Positions 28,120-38,107 of a stretch of 64,000 nt of DNA are shown in pieces; the stretch's first letter is position 1, and every line of letters begins with the position of its first letter. The position numbers and the translations under genes were made by a program. A model generated the notes under the pieces. That model was given only the letters and a program-made list of their open reading frames with translations, was not told the origin of the DNA and did not search any database. The DNA is from Pseudomonas arcuscaelestis. GTDB lineage: Bacteria; Pseudomonadota; Gammaproteobacteria; Pseudomonadales; Pseudomonadaceae. Location of the stretch: contig NZ_JACOPV010000003.1 of the NCBI RefSeq assembly GCF_016881005.1, positions 62,001 through 126,000 on the forward strand, written 5' to 3'.

Positions 28120-28250
28120 TCAATTCAGCACGAATCCATTTGCTCTGGTGGCGCTTAATCACCTTTGCGCCCTTACGGCGCCTTACTTTGGCAGTCGCCC
28201 CAAAGTAAGCAAAGGGCTTGCCGCGTGATTCGGGAGCATCCTGCGAAGGC
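28120..28250. repeat. Possible recurrent Pseudomonas intergenic sequence
   Basis: The segment contains CCTTACTTTGGCAGTCGCCC and CAAAGTAAGCAAAGGGCTTG. Read on the reverse strand it gives KPFAYFGATAKVRRRKGAK, a type of reading I associate from memory with repeated intergenic sequence in Pseudomonas genomes rather than a protein gene. The reverse ORF (28306-28022) also runs into glgB and the REP. Called a repeat with low confidence. Confidence 0.35.
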
Positions 28251-28255
28251 CTTTC

Positions 28256-28269
28256 TTGATCGGTATCAA
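28256..28269. promoter_or_regulatory. ANR/DNR (FNR-type) box 1
   Basis: TTGAT-CGGT-ATCAA, a perfect match to TTGAT-N4-ATCAA, 62-76 bases before the membrane protein gene at 28332. A centre at -41.5 would place the start near 28304. Confidence 0.8.
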
Positions 28270-28331
28270 CCGCATTCAGCACTCCGGGATGTAGGCTCGG
28301 AGCCATTGATGGGACGCGAGCCGAGGGTCTG

Positions 28332-28775
28332 ATGATTTATCCAGTGTTGTTGACTCTGCATTTGTTCGCGGCCTTGATTTTTATTGGTACGGTGTTTTTC
28401 GAGGTACTGTTTCTGGAAAATATCCGCAAGCAGTTGCCTGCCAAGTTGATGCTGCTGCTCGAGCAGGCGGTAGGGCAACGTGCCCGGCAGTTGATGCCCT
28501 GGGTGCTGTTGGTGTTGTTCGGTGCTGGGGTCGGTATGGTCTGGGTGCGTTATCTGCCTGTGCTCGCTACGCCGCTGAGTTCGTCATTCGGGACGTTGCT
28601 GCTTGCCAAGATTGTCGTTGCCGGCAGTGTGCTGGTGCATTTTCTCGGTGCCATGGTGCTGTTCAAGACCGACCGCATGAGTGCCCGCTGGGTGAAATTC
28701 ATACACAACAGTGTGTTCGCCCATATGATTGTGATTGTCGTGTTGGCCAAAGGCATGTTCTACCTGACCTGGTAA
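28332..28775 (+). CDS. CopD/DUF2269-like four-helix membrane protein (copy 1)
   Basis: 147 aa from ATG 28332. Four hydrophobic helices: residues about 2-24 (YPVLLTLHLFAALIFIGTVF), 55-74, 86-108 and 124-146 (AHMIVIVVLAKGMFYLTW). His10 in helix 1 and other His/Met residues could bind heme or copper, but no ligand set is certain. It is clearly paralogous to the protein at 39773-40210 (shared xYPxxLxxHLxAAxxFIGTxFFEV start and AKxMFYxx end). It sits behind an ANR/DNR box at the edge of the NO gene island. Role unknown. Confidence 0.8.
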   Translation: MIYPVLLTLHLFAALIFIGTVFFEVLFLENIRKQLPAKLMLLLEQAVGQRARQLMPWVLLVLFGAGVGMVWVRYLPVLATPLSSSFGTLLLAKIVVAGSVLVHFLGAMVLFKTDRMSARWVKFIHNSVFAHMIVIVVLAKGMFYLTW

Positions 28776-28786
28776 ATCCTCTGCGC

Positions 28787-28800
28787 TTGATACAAATCAA
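28787..28800. promoter_or_regulatory. ANR/DNR box 2
   Basis: TTGAT-ACAA-ATCAA, perfect FNR-type palindrome in the 85-base gap before the HemN-like gene at 28861. Likely drives that gene and hemN under low oxygen or NO. Confidence 0.85.
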
Positions 28801-28860
28801 GGCCTCCAAGGCGGTATAGGCAGACACTGAAACTCCGCAGCCCGTCTCGGAGCCTTTGTT

Positions 28861-30207
28861 ATGCTCGATGTCCTTCACTCCCGCAACGAGCAGATCGTTA
28901 GACGCGATCAAGGCCTGCTCGACCCCAACTACTACGTCGATATCCGCAAGTTCCATGGCGGTGTCGGCTCGCTGGACGTATTGCGCGGTTTGCGCAGCAG
29001 TCGTCAGCATCAGCGCCCCTTATCGTTGAACGTGCAGATACCGGCCAATTTCAGGCAGGCCGGTCAAGTCACGGAAAATTATCTTCAGTGCCTGGCGCGG
29101 GAGATCGATCTGGTCGGTTGTCACCTGAGCCCGCAACAACGGATCGAGCAGTTTCATTTAAGCGGCATTCCCGCAGAACCAGCGCAGTTGCAACAACTGA
29201 TGGCACAGTTGCACAGACGCTTCAATTTTCTTACCCACGAGAGCGGCGACTACAGTGCCGATATCGAGCTGCAGCACACCAACTGGGCAACCATGGGGCT
29301 GCTGCGTGATCAGGGCTTCAACCATGTCAATATCGGCGTGCCGGATATTGGCAGCGCGGGTGAACAGTCGGTGGCGCGTTACCAGAACCCTGCGCCGATT
29401 CATTCACTGATCGATGCGGCGCGTACGTTTGATTATCGCTCGGTGAGTGTCGATCTGGGATATGGTCATGCCTGGCAAACGCCGCAGACATTCGCCCTGA
29501 AGCTGTCCAGCCTGATCGAGCTGGAGCCCGATCGCCTGCAGGTATTCGACTACGCGCATGCACCGAAGCGCTACGCCCAGAGCATCAAGCTCCAAGCCAG
29601 CAGTGAGGAAGACAAAGCGCTGATGCGGCGTATCTGCTTTGAGCAACTGCTCGCAGCCGGCTATCAGCATATTGGCCTGGGACAGTTTGTGCGCCCAGAT
29701 GACGATCTTGCTATTGCGCAGGAACGTGGCCATTTGCGCCGCAACTGCCAGGGTTTCACGCGCCATGGCTATTGCGATCATGTCGGTTTCGGCCTAGGTG
29801 CGATCAGCCAGTTCGATACCTTGTATGGGCAAAATACCGAGGCGTTCGACCACTACATGGCGCAGTTGCAGCAGGGGCAGTTGGCAACGGTTCGGGGTTG
29901 GCGCTGCGAGGACAGCGACCAGGTCCGACAAAGGGTAACGGAGCGGTTGAGCTGTGATCTAGAATTAGACATCCTGGCCATCGAAACCCGCTACGGTATT
30001 GATTTTCAGCGCTACTTCGCCAATGCCTGGCGGCAACTTGAGGCCATGGCTCGCGCCGGGCTGGTGGAGTTGGGCGAGCAGTACATCAGCATATTGCCTG
30101 CCGGCCGCCTGGAGGTGGATGTCATCTGCCAGCTGTTCGAGCAGGACGTGAATAATTCGGCGCTTTCGTCCCAACACGACTGGATCGATCATGACGCCAG
30201 CATTTGA
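28861..30207 (+). CDS. HemN homologue lacking the radical-SAM cysteines
   Basis: 448 aa from ATG 28861. It aligns along its length with the next gene, hemN: LSLNVQIP for LSAYIHIP, SVSVDLGYGHAWQT for SVSVDLIYGLPLQT, GYQHIGLGQFVRPDDDLAIA for GYVYIGMDHFALPDDELSLA, and NCQGFTRHGYCDHVGFGLGAI for the same HemN block. The CxxxCxxC cluster that should follow NVQIP is missing (PANFRQAG at about 61-68), and the SAM-binding GGGTPT is SGIPAE. It therefore cannot be a normal radical-SAM enzyme. It overlaps hemN by 17 bases and follows ANR box 2. It may be a HemN partner, a heme or porphyrin carrier, or a decaying duplicate. Confidence 0.85.
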   Translation: MLDVLHSRNEQIVRRDQGLLDPNYYVDIRKFHGGVGSLDVLRGLRSSRQHQRPLSLNVQIPANFRQAGQVTENYLQCLAREIDLVGCHLSPQQRIEQFHLSGIPAEPAQLQQLMAQLHRRFNFLTHESGDYSADIELQHTNWATMGLLRDQGFNHVNIGVPDIGSAGEQSVARYQNPAPIHSLIDAARTFDYRSVSVDLGYGHAWQTPQTFALKLSSLIELEPDRLQVFDYAHAPKRYAQSIKLQASSEEDKALMRRICFEQLLAAGYQHIGLGQFVRPDDDLAIAQERGHLRRNCQGFTRHGYCDHVGFGLGAISQFDTLYGQNTEAFDHYMAQLQQGQLATVRGWRCEDSDQVRQRVTERLSCDLELDILAIETRYGIDFQRYFANAWRQLEAMARAGLVELGEQYISILPAGRLEVDVICQLFEQDVNNSALSSQHDWIDHDASI

Positions 30208-31579
30208 GTTCAACCGCACCCTGGTGAAGAAATACGACCGGCCAGGGCCGCGCTACACCTCCTACCCAACGGCGCCGCAGTTCCACGAGGCGTTCGCCGT
30301 CGATGACTACCTGCAGGCGGTGACGGCAAGCAATCAGGCGGCAGCTGCCAAGCCATTGTCGGCCTATATCCACATCCCGTTCTGCCAGAGCCTTTGTTAC
30401 TACTGCGCCTGCAACAAGATCATCACCCGCAAGACCCACCGCGCCAGCGAATACCTGGGTTATCTCAAGCGCGAAATAGCCATGCAGGGGCAATTGTTCG
30501 ATCGCACTCGCAGGCTGACCCAATTGCACCTGGGCGGTGGTACGCCTACTTACCTGACCGGTGAGCAACTGGCTGAGCTGATGGAGTGCTTGCGCCAGGC
30601 CTTCAACATGGACAACAGCGATAACCACGAGTTTTCCATCGAGGTCGATCCGCGCACCATCAGCACCGAGCAGATTCTGGTACTGCGAGGCCTGGGCTTC
30701 AACCGCTTGAGTTTTGGCGTGCAGGATTTCGACGCCGATGTGCAGGCTGCGGTCAATCGCCAGCAAAGCGAGCAGCAGATATACGATTTGGTCGCGGCAG
30801 CACGCCAGGCGCAATTCAAGTCGGTCAGTGTCGACCTTATCTACGGCTTGCCATTGCAAACGGTCCATAGCTTCGACGTTACCCTGAGCAAGATCATTGC
30901 CCTGCGCCCGGACCGAATCGCAGCTTACAGCTACGCGCATCTTCCGCAGCAGGTCCGTGCCCAGCGCATGATTCGTCCACAGGACATGCCGCCGCCAGAG
31001 CGCAAGCTGGAACTGTTGGAGTTGACCATCCGTCGCCTCACCGAAGCCGGCTATGTGTACATCGGCATGGACCATTTTGCCTTGCCGGATGATGAGCTGA
31101 GCCTGGCCCGCGCCAATGGCACGTTGCAGCGTAACTTTCAGGGTTACTCGACCCACGCTGACTGTGACCTCATCGGCCTGGGCGTGTCATCGATCGGCAA
31201 AGTGGGGGACAGCTACAGCCAGAGCGTCAAGCTGCTCTCGCAGTATTATGCGCGGCTGGACCAGGGCATGCTGCCGGTCCAGCGCGGCTATCGCCTGAAC
31301 GCCGATGATGTGTTGCGCCGTGAGGTGATCAATGAATTGATGTGTCACGGTCGCATCGACTTTGCCAGGTTCGAAGCCGTGCACGGTGTTCGTTTCAATG
31401 ACTATTTTGCCGAGGCGCTGCAGCAACTGGCTGAACAGGTGGATGACCATTTACTGGCAATTGACCAGGACACCTTGCAACTGCTGCCCCAAGGGCAGCT
31501 TATGATGCGCAACACCGCCATGGCCTTTGACGCCTACCTCGGTGGCGGGCGTAAAGGGCAGTTTTCACGCACGGTCTGA
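30191..31579 (+). CDS. hemN: Oxygen-independent coproporphyrinogen III dehydrogenase
   Basis: 462 aa from ATG 30191, overlapping the upstream paralogue. Radical-SAM motif Cys65-x3-Cys69-x2-Cys72 (PFCQSLCYYCAC) with Cys74, the positions found in HemN; GGGTPTYL binds SAM, and SIEVDPRTI plus the C-terminal HemN domain (about 360-450) are intact. It decarboxylates coproporphyrinogen III without oxygen, supplying heme for the NO reductase and other anaerobic cytochromes. Most likely read from the ANR box at 28787-28800 together with the paralogue. Confidence 0.96.
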   Translation: MTPAFEFNRTLVKKYDRPGPRYTSYPTAPQFHEAFAVDDYLQAVTASNQAAAAKPLSAYIHIPFCQSLCYYCACNKIITRKTHRASEYLGYLKREIAMQGQLFDRTRRLTQLHLGGGTPTYLTGEQLAELMECLRQAFNMDNSDNHEFSIEVDPRTISTEQILVLRGLGFNRLSFGVQDFDADVQAAVNRQQSEQQIYDLVAAARQAQFKSVSVDLIYGLPLQTVHSFDVTLSKIIALRPDRIAAYSYAHLPQQVRAQRMIRPQDMPPPERKLELLELTIRRLTEAGYVYIGMDHFALPDDELSLARANGTLQRNFQGYSTHADCDLIGLGVSSIGKVGDSYSQSVKLLSQYYARLDQGMLPVQRGYRLNADDVLRREVINELMCHGRIDFARFEAVHGVRFNDYFAEALQQLAEQVDDHLLAIDQDTLQLLPQGQLMMRNTAMAFDAYLGGGRKGQFSRTV

Positions 31580-31585
31580 GGGTGC

Positions 31586-31599
31586 TTGACGGCGATCAA
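31586..31599. promoter_or_regulatory. ANR/DNR box 3 upstream of norQ
   Basis: TTGAC-GGCG-ATCAA, one mismatch to TTGAT-N4-ATCAA, 82-95 bases before the norQ start. Confidence 0.75.
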
Positions 31600-31680
31600 G
31601 TTTACCCGGCGCAGTGCTTGTCAGTGGGTCGCCTGCACCTTTAGCGTGGTGCTCGAATCCGCTGCCAAGCCAGGTGTCGC

Positions 31681-32484
31681 ATGACCCTCACCGTTGTTTC
31701 CGAAACTCGAAGCAAACCCTTCTATCAACCACAGCACAACGAACAGGCGCTCTTCGAGCAGGCCTGGCGCCACGGGCTGCCCGTGCTAATCAAAGGCCCG
31801 ACCGGCTGCGGCAAGACCCGCTTCGTCCAGCATATGGCGCAGCGCCTGAACCTGCCGCTACACACTGTTGCCTGTCACGATGACTTGAGTGCAGCTGACC
31901 TGGTCGGCCGCCACCTGATCGGCGCGCAGGGCACCTGGTGGCAAGATGGGCCATTGACCCGTGCGGTGCGCGAAGGTGGCATCTGCTACCTCGACGAGGT
32001 GGTCGAAGCGCGTCAGGACACCGTCGTGGTTCTGCACCCACTGGCTGACGATCGCCGCGAGCTGTTTCTGGAACGTACCGGTGAAGTACTGCAGGCACCG
32101 CCGTCGTTCATGTTGGTGGTGTCCTATAACCCCGGCTACCAGAACCTGCTCAAGGGTATGAAGCCCAGTACCCGCCAGCGCTTCGTGGCGATGCGTTTCG
32201 ACTATCCGGCAGCCGCCGATGAAGCGCATATCGTGCGTCATGAAGCCGGGGTGGATGCTGCACTGGCCAACCAGATCGTGCGCCTGGGACAGGCGCTGCG
32301 ACGTCTGGAGAACCACGATCTGGAGGAGGTTGCCTCGACCCGCCTGCTGATTTTTACTGCACGCATGATCGGCGCCGGAATGAATCCGCGTGAAGCGTGC
32401 CTGGCCTGCCTGGCCGAACCCTTGAGTGATGACCCGGTAACGGTTGCGGCGTTGATGGACGTGGTCGATGTCCATTTCGGCTAA
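31681..32484 (+). CDS. norQ: NorQ/CbbQ AAA+ ATPase for NO reductase activation
   Basis: 267 aa from ATG 31681. MoxR-class AAA+: Walker A GPTGCGKT (about 39-46), DLVGRHLIGAQGTWWQDGPL, Walker B ICYLDEVVEA and the sensor region VVSYNPGYQ, ending with the CbbQ C-terminal domain. With the VWA protein NorD it helps assemble or activate the NorCB complex. It overlaps norE by 17 bases. The order norQ-E-F-C-B-D matches the nirQ-nirO-nirP-norCBD order of pseudomonads. Confidence 0.94.
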   Translation: MTLTVVSETRSKPFYQPQHNEQALFEQAWRHGLPVLIKGPTGCGKTRFVQHMAQRLNLPLHTVACHDDLSAADLVGRHLIGAQGTWWQDGPLTRAVREGGICYLDEVVEARQDTVVVLHPLADDRRELFLERTGEVLQAPPSFMLVVSYNPGYQNLLKGMKPSTRQRFVAMRFDYPAAADEAHIVRHEAGVDAALANQIVRLGQALRRLENHDLEEVASTRLLIFTARMIGAGMNPREACLACLAEPLSDDPVTVAALMDVVDVHFG

Positions 32485-33052
32485 CCCGCAGGTTGCTCCC
32501 CGGCGCTTGCCGGGGGATCTGGCGATGTGGTTTTTCATCCTCGCCGAGTTGTCGGTATTCGCCTTGCTGATTCTGGCGTTTGCGACCACTCAGGCGCTCA
32601 AGCCACAGCTGTTCGCTGAAAGCCGACAGTTGCTCGACACCTCTACGGGCCTGGCGATGACCTTGAGTCTGCTCAGTGCCGGGTTTCTGGCTGCCCTGGC
32701 ACAGGAGCAGGTGCGACAGGCACGACCGCGACAGGCGGGCGGGCTTCTGTTGCTGGCATTGCTGGTCGCCTGCGGCTACTTAGGCCTGAAGCTGAGTGAA
32801 TACCAGCATCTGCTCAGCCTGGGGCTGGGTCTTGAGCACAACACGTTCTTTACCCTGTACTGGCTGCTCACCGGCTTTCACTTTCTGCATGTGCTGCTCG
32901 GCATGCTGATTCTGGTCTGGTTGGCCAAGGGCTGCTGGCGCGGTGTGTATGGTCCGGGCAGGTGCAGCGGATTCGAGTCTGGGGTGTTGTATTGGCACAT
33001 GGTCGACCTGGTCTGGGTCGTGCTGTTTCCCCTGGTCTACGTTCTGGATTAA
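32468..33052 (+). CDS. norE: NorE, cytochrome c oxidase subunit III-like protein
   Basis: 194 aa from ATG 32468, overlapping the norQ end. Five hydrophobic segments with subunit-III blocks: GDLAMWFFILAELSVFALLI, NTFFTLYWLLTGFHFLHVLLG and ESGVLYWHMVDLVWVVLFPL. Inner-membrane accessory of the NO reductase gene set, needed for full activity in some denitrifiers. Confidence 0.9.
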   Translation: MSISANPQVAPRRLPGDLAMWFFILAELSVFALLILAFATTQALKPQLFAESRQLLDTSTGLAMTLSLLSAGFLAALAQEQVRQARPRQAGGLLLLALLVACGYLGLKLSEYQHLLSLGLGLEHNTFFTLYWLLTGFHFLHVLLGMLILVWLAKGCWRGVYGPGRCSGFESGVLYWHMVDLVWVVLFPLVYVLD

Positions 33053-33061
33053 GGAACTCGC

Positions 33062-33310
33062 ATGCACGCATCGAAGTTTTTGCTGCGCTGCTGGCTAGCC
33101 CTGGCATGCCTGAGCCTGGTTACCGTGGCACTGGCGCAGGGCAGGGCAAGCGTTTGGCTAGTCCTGCTGCTGGCGGTGCTCAAAGCCTGGTTGATCACCG
33201 ACGGTTTCATGGAACTGCGCCACGGGCCATGGCGCTGGCGCGCCCTGGTATTGGCCTGGGCGCTGGTGCTGGCACTGCTGGTTGGCGCGACCTTGAGCCT
33301 TCGCAGCTAA
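33062..33310 (+). CDS. norF: NorF, small membrane protein (cytochrome oxidase subunit IV-like)
   Basis: 82 aa from ATG 33062, with AAGGAACT upstream and nine bases after the norE stop. Three hydrophobic stretches; LKAWLITDGFMELRHGPWRW is the block conserved between NorF and prokaryotic subunit IV proteins. Encoded between norE and norC as in other nor clusters. Confidence 0.88.
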   Translation: MHASKFLLRCWLALACLSLVTVALAQGRASVWLVLLLAVLKAWLITDGFMELRHGPWRWRALVLAWALVLALLVGATLSLRS

Positions 33311-33336
33311 TACCCGAGTAAAACCATCGGCGTTTC

Positions 33337-33350
33337 TTGATCGCCATCAA
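33337..33350. promoter_or_regulatory. ANR/DNR box 4 upstream of norC
   Basis: TTGAT-CGCC-ATCAA, perfect palindrome. TATCAT at 33374-33379 fits a -10 for a class II site (centre near -41.5), giving a start near 33385, about 23 bases before norC. This should be the main DNR-dependent norCB promoter. Confidence 0.9.
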
Positions 33351-33407
33351 GCAGGTTTTCAGCCCTCGCTTTCTATCATGGCCAGGCCAAGCAATGAGGA
33401 CGCGACC

Positions 33408-33848
33408 ATGTCAGAGACCTTCACCAAGGGCATGGCCAGGAACATCTATTTTGGGGGGAGTATTTTTTTCTTCCTGATATTCCTGGCCTTGACCTACCAC
33501 ACCGAACAAACCTTTCCCGAACGGAGCAATGCCGCGCAATTAACCGACGCCGTGATTCGCGGCAAGACAGTCTGGGAGCAAAACAACTGTATTGGCTGCC
33601 ACACCCTGCTGGGCGAGGGTGCGTATTTCGCGCCTGAGTTGGGCAACGTTGTCCAGCGCCGTGGTGGCGATGACGGCTTCAAGCCTTTCCTGCATGCGTG
33701 GATGAAGATGCAGCCGTTGAACGTCCCAGGCCGCCGAGCCATGCCGCAGTTCAACTTGAGCGACCAGGAGGTCGACGACATCGCCGAGTTCCTCAAATGG
33801 ACGTCGAAAATCAATACCAATGGCTGGCCGCCAAACAAGGAGGGCTGA
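33408..33848 (+). CDS. norC: Nitric oxide reductase, cytochrome c subunit
   Basis: 146 aa from ATG 33408 (MSETFTKGMARNIYFGG). One N-terminal membrane anchor (about 13-32), then a periplasmic monoheme domain with Cys61-Ile-Gly-Cys64-His65 and a Met ligand in GRRAMPQFNLSDQEV. It takes electrons from soluble cytochrome c or azurin and passes them to NorB. The stop is three bases before the norB ATG. Confidence 0.97.
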   Translation: MSETFTKGMARNIYFGGSIFFFLIFLALTYHTEQTFPERSNAAQLTDAVIRGKTVWEQNNCIGCHTLLGEGAYFAPELGNVVQRRGGDDGFKPFLHAWMKMQPLNVPGRRAMPQFNLSDQEVDDIAEFLKWTSKINTNGWPPNKEG

Positions 33849-35279
<1,431 letters not shown>

Positions 35280-35301
35280 TCGGTGGCGGCAGGTAACAAA
35301 C

Positions 35302-35331
35302 AACGGCCCGGCTACCGCAGCGGGCCGTTTT
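35302..35331 (+). terminator. Hairpin between norB and norD
   Basis: Stem AACGGCCCG / CGGGCCGTT (35302-35310 and 35321-35329) followed by TT, 22 bases after the norB stop. It may reduce read-through so that norD is made at a lower level than norCB. Confidence 0.65.
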
Positions 35332-35356
35332 CTGCGTTGTAAACACAGGAGGCAAC

Positions 35357-37195
35357 ATGGCGTTCACCCTTGAGCTGGAAGAGTGGGTCGGCAGCGTCTG
35401 GCATCGCTTCATTACCCGCCGCGCCAACCCGGACTTTCCCGAAGCGAGTGTTGATCTAGCCTCTCGCCAGCGCGCATTGACCCTGTTGTTTCGCGCCATG
35501 GGCGGGCCCGCGAACCAAGGTGTGGAAGCCGCCAGCGAGCGTGACCTGCTGCTGCGCCGCACACTGTTGCAGCAGATCGCTGGCACCTGCAAACAGGTAC
35601 CGCTGGCCTGGTGTGATGGCCAGAACCTGCGCTTGCCCAGCCACCTGGCGGTGTTTCCCGAGGCCAGCTTGAACGAGGCGCTTTATCGCTGGCTGGCGCT
35701 GCTGGCGGCGCATTCGGAACCGATGCGCCATTGGGGGCGCGACAACCAGCGTTGGACCCAAATCCTGTTGCAGCGCTACCCGGCGTTGCTGCCACGTTAC
35801 CAGCGTCTGGTCGAGGCCCACCTGCAGTTGCGCCCGGACCCTGACTCCCTGAGCCCAGCGGAGGCGGCCCTGGAGCGTGCCCTGTGCCAGGCCCTGCGCG
35901 AGCCGGGCAGCGTCAGTGAGTTTCCGCGCAGCGAGCGTGCGGCGTGGCCGTTGCCGCTGTGGTTGTACCCGCCGCTGCACATGCCCGGCGCCCAGGCCGG
36001 TGAGCTGGAAGACACCGACGAACACCTGGCCACCCCACCGGGCGAGCAGCGTAGCGGGCGCAAGCGCGCTACCCGAATCGATGAAACCCGTCGTGAGGGC
36101 GGGCTGTTGATCGTGCGTCTGGAGAACCTGTTCAGTTGGACCGAGCACGTCGACCTCGATCGCTGGTCGGACGACAGCGAAGACCCCGATGCCGCCCGGG
36201 TTGCCGATGATCTCGAGCAACTGACCCTTTCACGCACCCGTTTGCGCAAGGGCGGGGGCCTCAAGTTGCACCTGGATTTGCCGCCTGCCGATGTCGACGA
36301 TATTCCGCTGGGCGAGGGCATAAAGCTGCCGGAATGGGACTATCGCACGGGGCGACTGCAACCGAATTTCGTCAATCTGCAGATGTTCGAACCCAGGGAT
36401 TCCCAGGCGCAACCCTTGCCGCCCCGGCTACAGCCGGCAGCGCGGCGCCTGCAACGTCAGTTCGAGCTGTTGCGTAACGACCGCCAATGGTTGCGCCAGC
36501 AGCCACAAGGCTCAGAGTTGGATCTGCAGGCCTGGCTGGACTTCTACGTCGAGCGCAGCCACGGTCAATGTGCCGAGCGTGGCTTGTTCCTGGCGCAACG
36601 GCAGACGCGCCGCGATCTGGCCTGTCTGCTATTGGCAGACGTGTCGATGTCCACCGACGCGCACATCAACGATGAAAGCCGAGTCATCGAAGTTATTCGC
36701 GACAGCTTGTTGTTGTTCGGCGAAACCCTCTCGACCCTGGGCGATGACTTCGCCTTGTACGGGTTTTCCTCGTTGCGTCGCCAACAGGTACGCCTGCAGG
36801 CGCTCAAGACGTTCGAGCAGCGCTATGACGACAGTACACGCGGGAAAATCCAGGGACTTACGCCGGGCTATTACACGCGCATGGGCGCTGCTATTCGTCA
36901 GGCGACTCGCCTGCTTGGTGCCAGCAAGCGCAGACGCAAACTGCTACTGCTGGTCACCGATGGCAAGCCCAATGATCTGGATTTGTACGAGGGGCGCTAC
37001 GGTGTCGAGGACACCCGCGAGGCAGTACGCGAGGCGCGGCGCCAGGGCCTGATTCCGTTCTGCATCACTATCGACCGTAAAGCGGGGGAGTATCTGCCGT
37101 ACATGTTCGGCAGCAATGGCTATAGCTTGATTCGTCAGCCGGAACAGTTGCCGCTGCGATTGCCGCAACTGTATCGGCAGTTAACTCAGCCTTGA
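35357..37195 (+). CDS. norD: NorD, VWA-domain activation protein
   Basis: 612 aa from ATG 35357, CAGGAGG upstream. A long helical N-terminal part is followed by a C-terminal von Willebrand A domain (about 420-605): LACLLLADVSMSTDAHINDE is a MIDAS (DxSxS), and LLLVTDGKPNDLDLYEGRYG is typical of NorD. Works with NorQ as a MoxR/VWA pair in maturing NorCB. Ends 8 bases before the convergent dnrP. Confidence 0.95.
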   Translation: MAFTLELEEWVGSVWHRFITRRANPDFPEASVDLASRQRALTLLFRAMGGPANQGVEAASERDLLLRRTLLQQIAGTCKQVPLAWCDGQNLRLPSHLAVFPEASLNEALYRWLALLAAHSEPMRHWGRDNQRWTQILLQRYPALLPRYQRLVEAHLQLRPDPDSLSPAEAALERALCQALREPGSVSEFPRSERAAWPLPLWLYPPLHMPGAQAGELEDTDEHLATPPGEQRSGRKRATRIDETRREGGLLIVRLENLFSWTEHVDLDRWSDDSEDPDAARVADDLEQLTLSRTRLRKGGGLKLHLDLPPADVDDIPLGEGIKLPEWDYRTGRLQPNFVNLQMFEPRDSQAQPLPPRLQPAARRLQRQFELLRNDRQWLRQQPQGSELDLQAWLDFYVERSHGQCAERGLFLAQRQTRRDLACLLLADVSMSTDAHINDESRVIEVIRDSLLLFGETLSTLGDDFALYGFSSLRRQQVRLQALKTFEQRYDDSTRGKIQGLTPGYYTRMGAAIRQATRLLGASKRRRKLLLLVTDGKPNDLDLYEGRYGVEDTREAVREARRQGLIPFCITIDRKAGEYLPYMFGSNGYSLIRQPEQLPLRLPQLYRQLTQP

Positions 37196-37202
37196 GGTGT
37201 AT

Positions 37203-37394
37203 CTAGCGTGGCAACCACAACACCATTGCCACGCAGAACAGGGTCAGGCCAATGCAGAACCACAAAAAGCGCAATTGCTGTTTTGCCGCTGCATGGGCCG
37301 GGGAGGTTGGCAGCGGCATGCCGCATTGTTCACATTCAACCCCGTGGATGGGGTTGCTGTGTTGGCAATACAGGCAGACGGGCAGGGCCTTCAT
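37203..37394 (-). CDS. dnrP: Small zinc-ribbon membrane protein (DnrP-like)
   Basis: 63 aa from ATG 37394, overlapping the dnr stop by four bases. CLYCQHSNPIHGVECEQCGM carries two CxxC pairs (a zinc ribbon, residues 7-25), and residues 42-61 form one membrane helix. The position next to dnr matches the small protein called DnrP in pseudomonads. Function not established; co-translation with dnr suggests a role in the NO response. Confidence 0.75.
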   Translation of the reverse strand: MKALPVCLYCQHSNPIHGVECEQCGMPLPTSPAHAAAKQQLRFLWFCIGLTLFCVAMVLWLPR

Positions 37395-38074
37395 TCAAAC
37401 TGCTCCAGCCGTGAGCGATCGAGAATGACGATATGCCGGCCTTCCTGGGTGATGACTTTTTCATCGATCAAGCGGCGAATGATGCGCGAGAACGTTTCTG
37501 GCTGAATCGACAGGTGGCCGGCAATCAGTTGCTTGGCCATTGGCAGTTCGAACTGCGTTTCGACCGGTTGAACCTGCATCATTTGCGTCAGCAGATAACG
37601 CACCACGCGGTGGGTTGCGTTCTTCAGTGACAAGGTTTCTATTTCATTGACCCGTTGATGCAAGCGCACGCACAGCTTGCCCAGCAGCGCGAAGGTCAGT
37701 CGGCTGTTGCTCTGTAGCAGGCGCAGGTAGGTGCTGTTGGACAACCGATACAATTGCGACGGTGCGATGGCTTCGGCCGAGGCCACGTAGTTGGGTGTGT
37801 CCATCAGCATCATCGCTTCGGCAAAGGTCTGGCGCGGGCCGATGACTTCGAACACTTTCTCTTGGCCGTCCGGCGTCAGGCGGTAGATTTTTACCGCGCC
37901 GGCAATCACAAAATAAAACCCTTCGGCCGGCTCGCCTTGACGAAACAGCGGCTCTCCCTTGTCGACGCTGAGTAATTGGCTGGAAGCCATCAGATCGTCG
38001 AGTTGCTCGTCATTGAGCGGCTCGAACAAGTGGTGACTGCGCAGAATCTGGTGATGGACACGGTGAAGGACCAT
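37391..38074 (-). CDS. dnr: DNR, CRP/FNR-family NO-responsive regulator
   Basis: 227 aa from ATG 38074. cAMP-binding-like sensor domain (GEPLFRQGEPAEGFYFVIAG, about 40-60) and a C-terminal winged helix with recognition segment SIQPETFSRIIRRL. It lacks the N-terminal Cys cluster of ANR, as expected for DNR, which senses NO through heme. It probably acts at the four TTGAT-N4-ATCAA boxes here. Co-transcribed with dnrP. Confidence 0.93.
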   Translation of the reverse strand: MVLHRVHHQILRSHHLFEPLNDEQLDDLMASSQLLSVDKGEPLFRQGEPAEGFYFVIAGAVKIYRLTPDGQEKVFEVIGPRQTFAEAMMLMDTPNYVASAEAIAPSQLYRLSNSTYLRLLQSNSRLTFALLGKLCVRLHQRVNEIETLSLKNATHRVVRYLLTQMMQVQPVETQFELPMAKQLIAGHLSIQPETFSRIIRRLIDEKVITQEGRHIVILDRSRLEQFE

Positions 38075-38107
38075 GAGCGTTCATCCTGAGGCGAGTTAAA
38101 AGAGGGC

